NCBI RefSeq assembly: GCF_000959725.1
Contig: NZ_CP009323.1
Coordinates: 1,240,001 to 1,304,000 of the forward strand
Direction: 5' to 3'
DNA from: Burkholderia gladioli
GTDB taxonomy: Bacteria > Pseudomonadota > Gammaproteobacteria > Burkholderiales > Burkholderiaceae
DNA length: 64,000 bases
Position 1 is the first letter of the stretch. Each line of letters opens with the position of its first letter. Made by a program: the position numbers and the translations under genes. Positions 17,976 to 26,743 of this stretch are shown here, in pieces. Below the pieces are notes generated by a model, which was not told where the DNA came from, did no database searches, and was given only the letters and a program-made list of their open reading frames with translations.

Positions 17976-18437
17976 CGAAACCCCTGTGTGGTTGGTCTGG
18001 TCGGCCTGTCAGCCATTGGTAAACCTGATCGGCGATTGTAGCGAGGCGCATCGCGCGGCCCTAAGATTCAATCGTCCTTAGGTCACAACCAAAAGTCATT
18101 TGACGACGTGCCGGCCGCCGCGCGGGGCTGGCCGCCGGGCGCGGCGCGATGCTAAGATGGCCGCTCGTTTCCTCACGGTCCCGCCATGTCGCCCTTCGCG
18201 ATTTCGCTCCTGTCGCCCTGCCAGCTTCGCGCCGCCTCGTCCGGGTCGGCCGCCGTGCTCGCGCGCGCAGCCGTGCTGAAACTGAAAAAACGACTTCTCG
18301 ACTGACGGGGAGTCGCGTCCCGTCAGGCGTGAAGCCGGACGGGAATCCACCTGGGTCGCTCGACCCTGCCACTCCCCGGTCCGGCGCCCGCCGGCGGAAC
18401 GTTCCCTCCATCACCACGTTCCCGACCGAGGTTTTGC
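17976..18437. other. 462-base divergent region between sbp and the DapA-like gene
   Basis: No gene is seen. The left part is the sbp promoter side. The right half holds a set of nested hairpins (entered separately) in the leader of the DapA-like gene. A TAAGAT hexamer near 18153 could be the -10 element of the rightward promoter, but no good -35 is visible. Confidence 0.4.
18302..18384 (+). promoter_or_regulatory. structured leader upstream of the DapA-like gene
   Basis: There are three stems in a row. CTGACGGG (18302-18309) pairs with CCCGTCAG (18319-18326). CCGGAC (18335-18340) pairs with GTCCGG (18379-18384), and the latter encloses GGGTCG-CT-CGACCC (18353-18366). They end about 54 bases before the start codon. 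It does not match a riboswitch class I can name, and there is no T-tract. Confidence 0.35.
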
Positions 18438-19328
18438 ATGTCCATCGATTTTTCCGGTATCTGGCTGCCGATCGTCACGCCCTTCGCGGGCGAGGCCGTC
18501 GATCACGACGCGCTCGCGCGGCTCGCCCGGCATTACGGCCAGGCCGGCATCGCCGGCTTCGTCGCCTGCGCGACCACCGGCGAGGGCGCCCTGCTCGACG
18601 CCGACGAACAGGCCGCCGTGTTCGCCACGCTGCGCGCCGCCGTGCCGGCCGCGCCGATCGTGCTGGGGCTCTCGCGCAGCGCGACGCGCGGCGCGGTGCA
18701 ACGCGCGCGCGAGCTGGCCGCGCTCGCGCCCGACGGCCTGCTGGTCACGCCGCCCACCTATGTAAGGCCGACCCAGGACGGCATCCGCCGCCACTTCGAG
18801 GCGCTCGCGCAAGCCGCCGACCTGCCGCTGCTGGTCTACAACATCCCGTATCGCACCGGGGTGAACGTCGAGCTCGATACCTTGAAGGCACTGGCCGAGG
18901 ACGCGCGGATCGCCGGCATCAAGGAATGCGGCGGCTCGATCGACCGGATGATGCGGCTCGTGCACGAGACGCCGCTGCGCGTGTTCTCCGGCGACGACAA
19001 CCAGAACTTCGCGGCGCATTGCGTGGGCGCGCACGGCGCGATCGCGAGCTCGGCGCACCTGTTCCCGGCCCTGCACGTACGGGTGCGCGAGCGGATCCTG
19101 GCCGGCGAGCTGGCCGAGGCGCGGCGGCTCGCGGTGGCGCTGCAGCCGCTGGTGCAGGTGCTGTTCGAGGAACCGAACCCGGCGCCGGTGAAGGCCGCGC
19201 TGGCCGACGAGGGCTGGTGCGCGAACGCCTTGCGGCTGCCCTTCGTGCCGGCCGGCGAGGCGCTGGTGGAGAGGATGCGGCGCGTGATCGAGACGGTTCA
19301 GCGGACCGAGGCGGCGTCGACGGCCTGA
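18438..19328 (+). CDS. dihydrodipicolinate synthase (DapA) family aldolase/lyase
   Basis: A 296-residue class I (Schiff-base) TIM-barrel lyase. Residues matching E. coli DapA are visible: the Thr pair in CATTGEGALL, the tyrosine of PPTYVRP, Y and R in YNIPYRTG, and the catalytic lysine in GIKECGG. These support 4-hydroxy-tetrahydrodipicolinate synthase activity (pyruvate plus aspartate semialdehyde, lysine/diaminopimelate pathway). The family also includes N-acetylneuraminate, KDG and hydroxyproline-pathway aldolases, and there are no lysine-pathway neighbours. I therefore keep the call at family level and give no symbol. Its long structured leader is notable. A small lipoprotein gene follows 101 bases downstream. 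Confidence 0.82.
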   Translation: MSIDFSGIWLPIVTPFAGEAVDHDALARLARHYGQAGIAGFVACATTGEGALLDADEQAAVFATLRAAVPAAPIVLGLSRSATRGAVQRARELAALAPDGLLVTPPTYVRPTQDGIRRHFEALAQAADLPLLVYNIPYRTGVNVELDTLKALAEDARIAGIKECGGSIDRMMRLVHETPLRVFSGDDNQNFAAHCVGAHGAIASSAHLFPALHVRVRERILAGELAEARRLAVALQPLVQVLFEEPNPAPVKAALADEGWCANALRLPFVPAGEALVERMRRVIETVQRTEAASTA

Positions 19329-19429
19329 GCCAGGCGGCGCGGCACGCTCGCGCCGGGCTTCACGCGCGCGTCGCACCGGCGGGCGATACTATGGCCCGCC
19401 CTCAACCGCCCGCGCCAAGGAGATCCGAG

Positions 19430-19819
19430 ATGTTCCGAGCGGCTGCCCTGTCCGTCCTGTCGATCACGCTGATGCTGGCCGCCTGCAGCGACGATTCGCA
19501 CCCGGCCCCGCCCGCCGATGCGGCCTCGTCGCCCTCGGCGAGCGGCGGCGAGGCCAGCGCGTTCAACGGCGGCGCCGCCTCCGCGCCGGTGCCGGCCTCG
19601 GGGCAACCGCCGCTGGCGCCGCCGGTGGTCCACTACCCGCCCGCGACGGGCGCCTCGGAGGCCGAACCGCCGCCCGGCGGCCCCGGCAACCCAGGCTCGG
19701 CGGTGCCGCCCGGCGGCGCGCCGAACGGCGATGCAAACGGCGACGCCGGCCCGCCCTCGGGCATCCCGCCCAGCCGCTTGCCCGATTCGGGCGCGGGCAA
19801 TACGCGCTCGCGCGGCTGA
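19430..19819 (+). CDS. small Pro/Gly-rich lipoprotein
   Basis: The 129-residue product has a short signal sequence ending in the lipobox LAAC (cysteine near residue 20), so it is lipidated. The mature part is almost wholly Ala/Ser/Pro/Gly with little predicted structure (PPVVHYPP, PPGGPGNPG, PPGGAPNGD), suggesting a flexible tether or spacer in the periplasm or cell wall. The ATG at 19430 has an AAGGAGAT Shine-Dalgarno, which decides the start against longer in-frame options. I do not recognise a family; function unknown. Confidence 0.7.
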   Translation: MFRAAALSVLSITLMLAACSDDSHPAPPADAASSPSASGGEASAFNGGAASAPVPASGQPPLAPPVVHYPPATGASEAEPPPGGPGNPGSAVPPGGAPNGDANGDAGPPSGIPPSRLPDSGAGNTRSRG

Positions 19820-19880
19820 AGCGCGCGAGGCGCTTCGGGAATCGGCGGAATCGGCGTGTGACGGGCGGCGCGAGCGCCGC

Positions 19881-20519
19881 TCAGATCGCGAAGGCCGGCG
19901 CGCGCTGCGGCAGGCTCGGCGCGCGACGCTCGAGCCGCTCGCCTTCCTCGTCGTCGCGAAAGCGCTGAGGCGCCGCGCAATGGACCAGCGTATCGATGAA
20001 ATACTTGGCGCGCGGCCAGGGCCCGAAGCCCGACGCGGTATTGATATGGCCCGCGTCGCCGAGATTGACGAAGGCGCTGCCCAGATGGCGCGCCAGCTCG
20101 CGCGCGTCGGCCAGCGCCATCCAGGGATCGGTCTCGCTGCCGATCAGGATCGAGGGCACCGGCAGGCGCCGCGCCTCGAAGCTGCCGGCGAAGGCGAACT
20201 TGGCCGGGCTGGCGGGTGCCACGAACAGCACGCCGGCCACGTCCGCGGCCAGGTCGCCGCGCAGCAGCGCGTGGGCCGCGGCCAGGCAGCCGAAGCTGTG
20301 CGCGGCCAGCACGAAGGGGCCGCGTTCGCGCGCCAGCGTGTCGCGCACCGCATTGGCCCAGCGCGCCAGATGCGGTGCCTCCCAATCGTCCTGCTCGATA
20401 CGCAGCGTGCGCGCGAACTGACGCTCCAGCCAGGACTGCCAGTGGGCGCCCTCGCTGCCATGCAGGCCGGGCACGGTCACGACACGCGGCGGCCACGCCG
20501 ATTTGCTGCAGTTGGACAT
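19881..20519 (-). CDS. RBBP9/YdeN-type serine hydrolase
   Basis: The 212-residue product has the compact alpha/beta-hydrolase fold of the RBBP9/YdeN (PF06821-like) family. It shows VVTVPGLHGSEGAHWQSWL at the N terminus, the nucleophile elbow AAHSFGCLAA, the acid candidate in LIGSETDPWM, and the late GDAGHINTASGFGPWP with the catalytic His. These are small cytoplasmic serine hydrolases whose substrates are mostly unknown. The start at 20519 is chosen for its GAGGGAGA Shine-Dalgarno; the frame extends upstream without one. It is divergent from ghrA. Confidence 0.85.
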   Translation of the reverse strand: MSNCSKSAWPPRVVTVPGLHGSEGAHWQSWLERQFARTLRIEQDDWEAPHLARWANAVRDTLARERGPFVLAAHSFGCLAAAHALLRGDLAADVAGVLFVAPASPAKFAFAGSFEARRLPVPSILIGSETDPWMALADARELARHLGSAFVNLGDAGHINTASGFGPWPRAKYFIDTLVHCAAPQRFRDDEEGERLERRAPSLPQRAPAFAI

Positions 20520-20800
20520 CGCATCTCCCTCGCTAGCGGTCGAACCCGGATCGATTGTCGGCCGCGTGCCGGGCCCGGCGAACCAATTTTTCCTGCTTAG
20601 CAATTTCGACGCTGCGGCGCCAGATCGCACGACGCCGTAGAATGGCCGTTTCCGCGCGACGGGGCCGGATTCCGATGTCGATTCCCGGCCACATGTGCGC
20701 GCGACACAAGACCGGGACGATCCCGGCGCCAGCCAGAAAGCAGCCCCTTACCGTTTCGCGCGCCCGCCGCATCGGCGCGCGCGCAAGCCCGACGACGATC

Positions 20801-21757
20801 ATGCAGATCCTGTTCCACTACATCAACGGTGATTTCGACGAATGGCAGCGCGAGCTGCGCGCGCGGCTGCCCGAAGCGACGCTGCGCGCCTGGCAGCCCG
20901 GCGACACGGCGCGCGCCGACTACGCGCTGGTGTGGCGCCCGCCCGCCGAGATGCTGGCGCCGCGCGAGGGCCTGAAGGCGGTGTTCAATCTCGGCGCCGG
21001 CGTCGACGCGCTGCTGGCCCTGGAGCGCGAGCGCCCCGGCACGCTGCCGGCCGGCGTGCCGCTGGTGCGGCTCGAGGACAGCGGCATGGCGCAGCAGATG
21101 ATCGAGTACATCGCCTATGGCGCGCTGCGCTACCTGCGCCGCTTCGACGACTACGCCGCGCTGCAGCGCGAGCATCGCTGGCAGCGGCTCGACGCGCATG
21201 CGCGCCGCGACTTCGCGGTCGGCGTGCTCGGGCTCGGCGCGCTGGGCACCCCGGTGGCGCGCGCGCTGGCCGGGCTGGGCCTGACGGTGCGCGGCTTCAG
21301 CCGAAGCGCGAAGTCGATCGAGGGCATCGCCTGCTTCCACGGCACGCCGCGCGCCGGCGATGCCGGCTTCGAGGCCTTCGCCGACGGCCTCAAGCTGCTG
21401 GTCAACCTGCTGCCGAGCACGCCCGATACCGAGGGCGTGCTCAACGCCGAGACCTTCCGGCGCCTCGCCCCGCATGCCTACCTGATCAACGTGGCGCGCG
21501 GCGCGCACCTGGTCGAGGCCGACCTGCTGGAGGCGCTCGCCGCCGGCCGCATCGAGGCGGCCCTGCTCGACGTGCTGCGCGAGGAACCGCTGCCGGCCGG
21601 CCATCCGTTCTGGAGCCATCCGCGCATCAGCATCACGCCGCACATCTCGGCCGATACCGAACGCGACAGCGCGCTCGCGCAGATCGCCGCGAAGATCCGC
21701 GCCTTCGAGCGCGGCGAGCCGGTCGGCGGCATCGTCGACCTGGCGCGCGGCTACTGA
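20801..21757 (+). CDS. ghrA: glyoxylate/hydroxypyruvate reductase A
   Basis: The 318-residue product is a D-2-hydroxyacid dehydrogenase of the GhrA branch. The short catalytic domain has KAVFNLGAGVDALL; the Rossmann motif VGVLGLGALG lies near residue 145 with an NADPH-type FSRSAKS loop after it. The catalytic trio is Arg in INVARGAHLVE, Glu in REEPLPAGHPFW, and His in ITPHISADT. It reduces glyoxylate and hydroxypyruvate. The start is the ATG at 20801; the frame runs upstream through non-coding-like DNA. A TAGAAT hexamer near 20638 could be a -10 element. Confidence 0.88.
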   Translation: MQILFHYINGDFDEWQRELRARLPEATLRAWQPGDTARADYALVWRPPAEMLAPREGLKAVFNLGAGVDALLALERERPGTLPAGVPLVRLEDSGMAQQMIEYIAYGALRYLRRFDDYAALQREHRWQRLDAHARRDFAVGVLGLGALGTPVARALAGLGLTVRGFSRSAKSIEGIACFHGTPRAGDAGFEAFADGLKLLVNLLPSTPDTEGVLNAETFRRLAPHAYLINVARGAHLVEADLLEALAAGRIEAALLDVLREEPLPAGHPFWSHPRISITPHISADTERDSALAQIAAKIRAFERGEPVGGIVDLARGY

Positions 21758-21857
21758 GGGCCCGCCGAGCGCCCCGCATCACGATCCCCTGGTGCGCCAC
21801 CGCCACCACCCCGCAACAAGGCGCCTACCCCCGCGCCGACGAACGATGGAGACAGCC

Positions 21858-22784
21858 ATGACCTACCCCGCAGCCGTGAAGATCGTCGAGGTCGGACCGC
21901 GCGACGGCCTGCAGAACGAAAAGAGCTTCGTGCCGACCGAGACCAAGGTCGCCCTGGTCGACCGGCTCTCGAAGGCCGGCTTCCGCAACGTCGAGGCGGC
22001 GTCCTTCGTCTCGCCGAAATGGGTGCCGCAGATGGCCGACGGCGCCGAGCTGATGGCCGGCATCGCGCGCCGCCCCGGCACGATCTACTCGGTGCTCACG
22101 CCCAACCTGAAGGGCCTGGAGAACGCGCTGGCCGCGCGTGCCGACGAGGTGGTGATCTTCGGCGCGGCCAGCGAGGCCTTCTCGCAGAAGAACATCAACT
22201 GCAGCATCGCCGAGAGCATCGCGCGCTTCGAGCCGGTAGCGCGCGCCGCCAAGGATGCCGGCGTGCGGCTGCGCGGCAGCATCTCCTGCTCGCTGGGCTG
22301 CCCCTACCAGGGCGAGGTGCCGGTGGCGGCGGTGATCGACGTGGTGGAGCGCTTCGCCGCGCTCGGCTGCGACGAGATCGACATCGCCGACACCATCGGC
22401 GTAGGCACCGCCGCTCGGACGCGCGCGCTGATGGCCGAGGTGGCGCGGGTGTTCCCGCGCGAGCGCCTGTCGGGCCACTTCCACGACACCTACGGGCAGG
22501 CGCTGGCCAACATCCACGCGGCCCTGCTCGAAGGCATCGAGATCTTCCACGCCTCGGTGGCGGGGCTCGGCGGCTGCCCCTATGCCAAGGGCGCGACCGG
22601 CAACGTCGCCACCGAGGACGTGCTGTACCTGATGCAGGGGCTCGGCATCGAGACCGGCATCGACCTGGGCGAGGTGGTCGAGGCGGGCGATTTCATCTCG
22701 CGCGCGATCGGCCGCGAGAACGCCTCGCGCGCGGGCCGCGCCCTGCTCGTCAAGCGCCGCGACGCGCAAGCCGCCTGTGCCTGA
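21858..22784 (+). CDS. hydroxymethylglutaryl-CoA lyase
   Basis: A 308-residue DRE-TIM lyase. It cleaves 3-hydroxy-3-methylglutaryl-CoA to acetyl-CoA and acetoacetate, the last step of leucine catabolism. The N-terminal catalytic Arg-Asp is in VEVGPRDGLQNE, the metal-binding histidines are in GHFHDTYGQ, and the family signature with the catalytic cysteine is SVAGLGGCPYAKGATGN. An ATG at 21858 with GGAGA seven bases upstream is preferred to the in-frame ATG at 21846. It is not next to the usual leucine/isovaleryl-CoA genes. A second, divergent paralogue lies at 50773-51759. Confidence 0.92.
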   Translation: MTYPAAVKIVEVGPRDGLQNEKSFVPTETKVALVDRLSKAGFRNVEAASFVSPKWVPQMADGAELMAGIARRPGTIYSVLTPNLKGLENALAARADEVVIFGAASEAFSQKNINCSIAESIARFEPVARAAKDAGVRLRGSISCSLGCPYQGEVPVAAVIDVVERFAALGCDEIDIADTIGVGTAARTRALMAEVARVFPRERLSGHFHDTYGQALANIHAALLEGIEIFHASVAGLGGCPYAKGATGNVATEDVLYLMQGLGIETGIDLGEVVEAGDFISRAIGRENASRAGRALLVKRRDAQAACA

Positions 22785-22821
22785 GCGCGGGCTCCATTCC
22801 CTTCCTGCACGCTGAACCGAC

Positions 22822-23328
22822 ATGCCTACCCCGACTCCGATCGACCAGCTTCCCGATTCCGCGCGCCGCGTCGCGCTGCTGCTGCGCGAGCGCGGCCACG
22901 AACACGGCGTGGTGATCCTCGACGAGACCGGCCGCACCTCGGCCGAAGCCGCCGCCGGCCTGGGCTGCCAAGTCGCGCAGATCGCCAAGTCGATCCTGTT
23001 TCGCCGCGCCAGCGACGGCGCGCCGGTGCTGGTGATCGCCAGCGGCGCGAACCGCGTCGACGAGCGCAAGGTGGCCGCGCACGTGGGCGAGATCGGCCGC
23101 GCCGACGCCAAGTTCGTGCGCGACCACACCGGCTACGCGATCGGCGGCGTCTGCCCGATCGGCCATCTGGTCGAGCCGGTCACGCTGATCGACAAGGACC
23201 TGCTGGCCTTCGACAGCCTGTGGGCCGCGGCCGGCCATCCGCATGCGGTGTTCGAGCTGTCGCCGGAGGAGCTGGTGTCGCTCACGCGCGCGCCGGTGGT
23301 CGACGTCGCGCAACGCGGCGCCGCGTGA
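22822..23328 (+). CDS. YbaK/EbsC family aminoacyl-tRNA editing protein
   Basis: The 168-residue product has a YbaK/INS-type deacylase domain across most of its length. The core includes QVAQIAKSILFRR with the conserved catalytic-type lysine, VLVIASGANRVDERK, and GYAIGGVCPIGH near residue 110. Such proteins hydrolyse mischarged tRNAs, for example Cys-tRNAPro for YbaK. It follows the lyase gene by 37 bases and overlaps the DUF1289 gene by four bases (GTGA), so those two are translationally coupled. Confidence 0.88.
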   Translation: MPTPTPIDQLPDSARRVALLLRERGHEHGVVILDETGRTSAEAAAGLGCQVAQIAKSILFRRASDGAPVLVIASGANRVDERKVAAHVGEIGRADAKFVRDHTGYAIGGVCPIGHLVEPVTLIDKDLLAFDSLWAAAGHPHAVFELSPEELVSLTRAPVVDVAQRGAA

Positions 23329-23549
23329 GCCTGCCTGCCGGGGCGACGGGCACGGCGGCGGCCGGCGTCGCCTCGCCCTGCACCGCGATCTGCCGGATCG
23401 AGCCCGACACCGGCTGGTGCGCGGGCTGCGGGCGCACGCTGGAGGAGATCGCCGCCTGGCGCGATCTGGACGACGCGGGCAGGCGTGCGATCCTGGCGCG
23501 CATCGCGGCGAGCGGATTCGAGGCGCCGCCGGCCGAGGCGCAGGGCTGA
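23325..23549 (+). CDS. DUF1289 (Fe-S-like, cysteine motif) small protein
   Basis: A 74-residue protein with the DUF1289 signature: SPCTAIC, then CAGCGRTLEEIAAW. That gives four cysteines spaced CxxxC...CxxC, a likely metal or Fe-S site. The start is GTG at 23325, overlapping the stop of the YbaK gene. Function of the family is unknown. The coupling to a tRNA-editing protein is a recurring proteobacterial pairing in my recollection, which I cannot verify here. Confidence 0.82.
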   Translation: MSLPAGATGTAAAGVASPCTAICRIEPDTGWCAGCGRTLEEIAAWRDLDDAGRRAILARIAASGFEAPPAEAQG

Positions 23550-23667
23550 ACGCCGCCTGGGTTCGCCGGCTGGCATCGCGTGCGAACCGCGTTTGAATTC
23601 CACCTGAATGTCGAGCGGACCCGCCCGGGTTCGCGGGGGCGCCCGTCACACGGCGCCCCGCTCCCCT

Positions 23668-24600
23668 TCACATCCCCGGATCGCCGTCGAGCGCCGCCGC
23701 ATCGCGCTGGCGGCGCGTGAATTCGTTCGCGGCCCAGTCGAGGAAGGCACGCACGCGCGGCGACAACTGCCGCCGATGCGGATAGAGCAGCCAGACCGGC
23801 ATCGACGGCGGCGGCGTGCTCTCCAGCAGGGTGACGAGGCGGCCGCTGGCGAGATCGGCCTCGATATGGAAGCGCGGCATCTGCGCGATGCCGAGCCCGA
23901 GCAGGGTGCTGTCGCGATAGCTCTCGGGACCCGTCACCGACAGCGTGTCGGGCAGCACAACGTGCCGCAGATCGCCCTCGCTGACGAACTCCAGCGGCGT
24001 GATGCGCCCGGTCGACAAGGTGCGGATCCCCACCATCCGATGCGTGCCGGTCTCCAGCGCCTCGATGCTGTCGGGCCGCCCATGCGCCTCCAGGTAAGCC
24101 GGCGCGGCCACCGTCAGCCGCTCCAGCGTGGCGACCTTGCGCGCCACCAGTTCGGTGTCCTGCACGACGCCGTAGCGCAGCACGCAATCCACGCCCTCCT
24201 CGACCAGGTTGATGAAGCGGTCGCTCTCGCTCATCGTGATCTGCAGCTCGGGGAAACGCCTGAAGAATTCCGGCAGCGCCGGCAGCAGGAAGTGGCGCGC
24301 CAGCGTGCCCTGCACGTCAACCCTCAGCATGCCGCGCGGCTGCTTGCCGCCGAGCGCGGCCTCGGCCTCGTGCAGGTCGTCGAGGATCGACATGCAGCTG
24401 CGGTAATAGGCTTCGCCGTCCAGCGTGGGCGTGACGGTGCGCGTGGTCCGCTGCAGCAGCCGCACGCCGAGCCGGTCCTCCATCTGGCGAATCACCTGGG
24501 TCGCCGTCGAACGCGGGATGTCGGTGTCGTTGGCGGCGGCCGTGAAGCTGCGCCGCTCGACGATTCGCACGAAGAGCCGCATGGCATCGATGCTGTCCAA
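23668..24600 (-). CDS. LysR-family transcriptional regulator
   Basis: The 310-residue product has an N-terminal winged HTH (AMRLFVRIVERRSFTAAA, then PRSTATQVIRQMEDRLGVRLLQRTTR) and a periplasmic-binding-like effector domain from about residue 90. The start is TTG at 24600, giving MDSIDAMRLF, the usual N-terminal form of this subgroup; GGGGA lies about six bases upstream. The ATG at 24582 is an alternative. It is divergent from the SDR gene at 24761, which is its likely target, with a 17-bp palindrome in between. Confidence 0.9.
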   Translation of the reverse strand: MDSIDAMRLFVRIVERRSFTAAANDTDIPRSTATQVIRQMEDRLGVRLLQRTTRTVTPTLDGEAYYRSCMSILDDLHEAEAALGGKQPRGMLRVDVQGTLARHFLLPALPEFFRRFPELQITMSESDRFINLVEEGVDCVLRYGVVQDTELVARKVATLERLTVAAPAYLEAHGRPDSIEALETGTHRMVGIRTLSTGRITPLEFVSEGDLRHVVLPDTLSVTGPESYRDSTLLGLGIAQMPRFHIEADLASGRLVTLLESTPPPSMPVWLLYPHRRQLSPRVRAFLDWAANEFTRRQRDAAALDGDPGM

Positions 24601-24629
24601 ATCTGTCCCCGCTTGTCCGGTTCGATAGG

Positions 24630-24646
24630 TCGATCGCGCCGATCGA
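24630..24646. promoter_or_regulatory. 17-bp palindrome, candidate LysR operator
   Basis: TCGATCG-CGC-CGATCGA is a perfect 7+3+7 palindrome, 30 bases upstream of the LysR start and 115 bases upstream of the divergent SDR start. This is a usual place for the LysR recognition site. Confidence 0.45.
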
Positions 24647-24760
24647 TTGTTCGTGTTGATGGAATGGTGCGAGCGATTCTAACCGGATGATCAACGCGGC
24701 GCCGACGTCCATCATTCACTCAACGCCAGACACGGCGCAAACCCAACCAGGAGAAGGATC

Positions 24761-25501
24761 ATGAGTGAATCGAACCGCAAAGTGGCCATCGTGACGGGCG
24801 CCTCGCGCGGCATCGGCGCGGCCATCGCCGAACGCCTCGCCCGCGACGGCGTCACCGTGCTCGTCAACTACCAGGGCAACGTCTCGGCCGCCGAGGCGCT
24901 GGTGCAGAAGATCACCCAGGCCGGCGGCCACGCCGTCACCGCGCAGGCCGACGTCAGCAACGCGGCGGCCGTCGCGCAGATGTTCCAGGCCGCCGAGACC
25001 GCCTTCGGCGGCGTCGACATCGTGGTCAACAACGCCGGGATCATGAAGCTCGCCAGCTTCGCCGACGCCGACGACGCGCTGTTCGACCAGACCATCGCGA
25101 TCAACCTCAAGGGTGCCTTCAACACGCTGCGCGAGGCCGCGCGCCGGCTGCGCGACGGCGGGCGGATCGTCAACCTGTCGTCGAGCGTGGTCGGCCTGTA
25201 CCAGCCGAACTACGGCGTCTACGCGGCCAGCAAGGCCGGCGTCGAGGCGATGACCCACGTGCTGGTCAAGGAGCTGCGCGGGCGCAACATCACCGTCAAC
25301 ACCGTCGCGCCGGGGCCGACCGCCACCCAGCTGTTCCTCGACGGCAAGCCGCAGGAGCTGGTGGACCGGATCGCCGCGGCGGCTCCCCTCGAACGCCTGG
25401 GCACGCCGGAGGACATCGCCAACGCGGTGGCCATGCTGACCGGCCGGGACGGCGCCTGGATCAACGGCCAGACCATCCGCGTCAACGGCGGGATCATCTG
25501 A
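24761..25501 (+). CDS. SDR-family oxidoreductase
   Basis: The 246-residue classical short-chain dehydrogenase has the nucleotide-binding TGASRGIGAAIAERLA, NNAG motif VVNNAGIM, catalytic Ser in VNLSSSVVG and YxxxK in YGVYAASKAG. The C-terminal PG motif is VAPGPTATQLF. The serine-arginine pair after the first glycine suggests NADP preference. It is similar to 3-oxoacyl-ACP reductase-like quinone/aldehyde reductases; the substrate is unknown. AGGAGAAGG precedes the ATG. It probably forms an operon with the next SDR gene and is likely controlled by the divergent LysR protein. Confidence 0.88.
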   Translation: MSESNRKVAIVTGASRGIGAAIAERLARDGVTVLVNYQGNVSAAEALVQKITQAGGHAVTAQADVSNAAAVAQMFQAAETAFGGVDIVVNNAGIMKLASFADADDALFDQTIAINLKGAFNTLREAARRLRDGGRIVNLSSSVVGLYQPNYGVYAASKAGVEAMTHVLVKELRGRNITVNTVAPGPTATQLFLDGKPQELVDRIAAAAPLERLGTPEDIANAVAMLTGRDGAWINGQTIRVNGGII

Positions 25502-25554
25502 GCCCCCGCGCCTTCCATCGACGACGACCCCTCTCGCACGTACAGGACATCATC

Positions 25555-26454
25555 ATGAACAAGACCATCCTCATCACCGGCGCCTCGAGCGGTTTCGGGC
25601 GCCTCGCCGCCGAGGCGATGGCCGCCTCGGGCCACACCGTCTATGCCTCGATGCGCGACATCGCCGGGCGCAACGCGCCGCAGGTGGCCAGCCTCGCCGA
25701 GCATGCGAAACGGCACGGCGTCGACCTGCGCAGCGTCGAGCTCGACGTGCAGTCGCAGGAATCGGTGGATCGCGCCGTCGAGCAGGTGATCGCCGAGACG
25801 GGCCGCATCGACGTGATCGTGCACAACGCCGGCCACATGGCCTTCGGCCCCGCCGAGGCCTTCACGCCGGAGCAGTACGCGCACCTGTACGACGTCAACG
25901 TGCTGAGCACGCAGCGCGTGAACCGGGCGGTGCTGCCGCATCTGCGCCGCCAGCGCGAGGGCCTGGTGATGTGGGTGTCGAGCAGCAGCGTGACGGGCGG
26001 CACGCCGCCCTACCTGTCGCCCTACTTCGCCGCCAAGGCCGCGATGGACACGGTGGCGGTGCTCTATGCGCGCGAGCTGAGCCGCTGGGGCATCGAGACC
26101 TCGATCATCGTGCCGGGCGCCTTCACCGCCGGCACCAACCACTTCGCGCATTCGGGGGTGCCGGCCGACAAGGCGGTCGAGGCCGAATACGAGGCCGGCC
26201 CCTATGCCGGCTACGGCGAGAAGATCCAGCAGGCCTTCGCCGCGATCGTGCCGGCCGACGCCGACGCGGGCCTGGTCGCCCGCGCGATGGCCGAGGTGGT
26301 CGACCTGCCCTTCGGCAAGCGCCCGTTCCGCGTGCATATCGACCCGAGCGAGGACGGCGCGAACGTCGGCTTCGCGGTGATCGACCGGCTGCGCAACGAG
26401 ATGCTGCATCGGGTCGGGATGGGCGACCTGCTGGTGCCGCAGGCGCGTGCGTGA
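25555..26454 (+). CDS. SDR-family oxidoreductase
   Basis: The 299-residue product is an SDR of the longer type: TGASSGFGRLAAEAM at the N terminus, HNAGHMAFGP, catalytic Ser in VSSSSVTGG, Tyr/Lys in YFAAKAAMD. Its C-terminal extension is longer than that of the upstream SDR. It lies 53 bases after the first SDR gene and reads in the same direction. Two different SDRs in tandem under one LysR regulator suggests action on the same or successive substrates. That is inference; no substrate can be named. Confidence 0.87.
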   Translation: MNKTILITGASSGFGRLAAEAMAASGHTVYASMRDIAGRNAPQVASLAEHAKRHGVDLRSVELDVQSQESVDRAVEQVIAETGRIDVIVHNAGHMAFGPAEAFTPEQYAHLYDVNVLSTQRVNRAVLPHLRRQREGLVMWVSSSSVTGGTPPYLSPYFAAKAAMDTVAVLYARELSRWGIETSIIVPGAFTAGTNHFAHSGVPADKAVEAEYEAGPYAGYGEKIQQAFAAIVPADADAGLVARAMAEVVDLPFGKRPFRVHIDPSEDGANVGFAVIDRLRNEMLHRVGMGDLLVPQARA

Positions 26455-26527
26455 GGACGCGGCGCCGGCGATGCGTGGCGCGCGGGGATGTCCCGCGCCG
26501 CCGCGCATCGCGGACAAAATCGCGAAC

Positions 26528-26562
26528 AAAAAAAAGCCGTTCAACCAAGAGTGTTGAACGGC
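26528..26562 (-). terminator. intrinsic terminator of the dehalogenase-like gene
   Basis: On the minus strand the stem GCCGTTCAAC/GTTGAACGGC (26536-26545 and 26553-26562, 7-base loop) is followed by eight U (A-run 26528-26535). It ends transcripts from the hydrolase gene at 26744-27643. The leftward distance of about 180 bases from the stop is longer than usual. Confidence 0.85.
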
Positions 26563-26743
26563 GCTCAGAGTGGAATCCCGTTGACGTGATCAACGTTAAG
26601 CGCATCATACGAGCGCGCATTTTGCATCGCATCGGGAGTTTCCCTACAGATCGAAATCCGCGCGGGAAACCCCGTTTGCCCATCGCCCGCCCGGCTTTTC
26701 GAAACGGCCGGCGCGTCACGAAAACGACATCTCGCGAGCCGCC

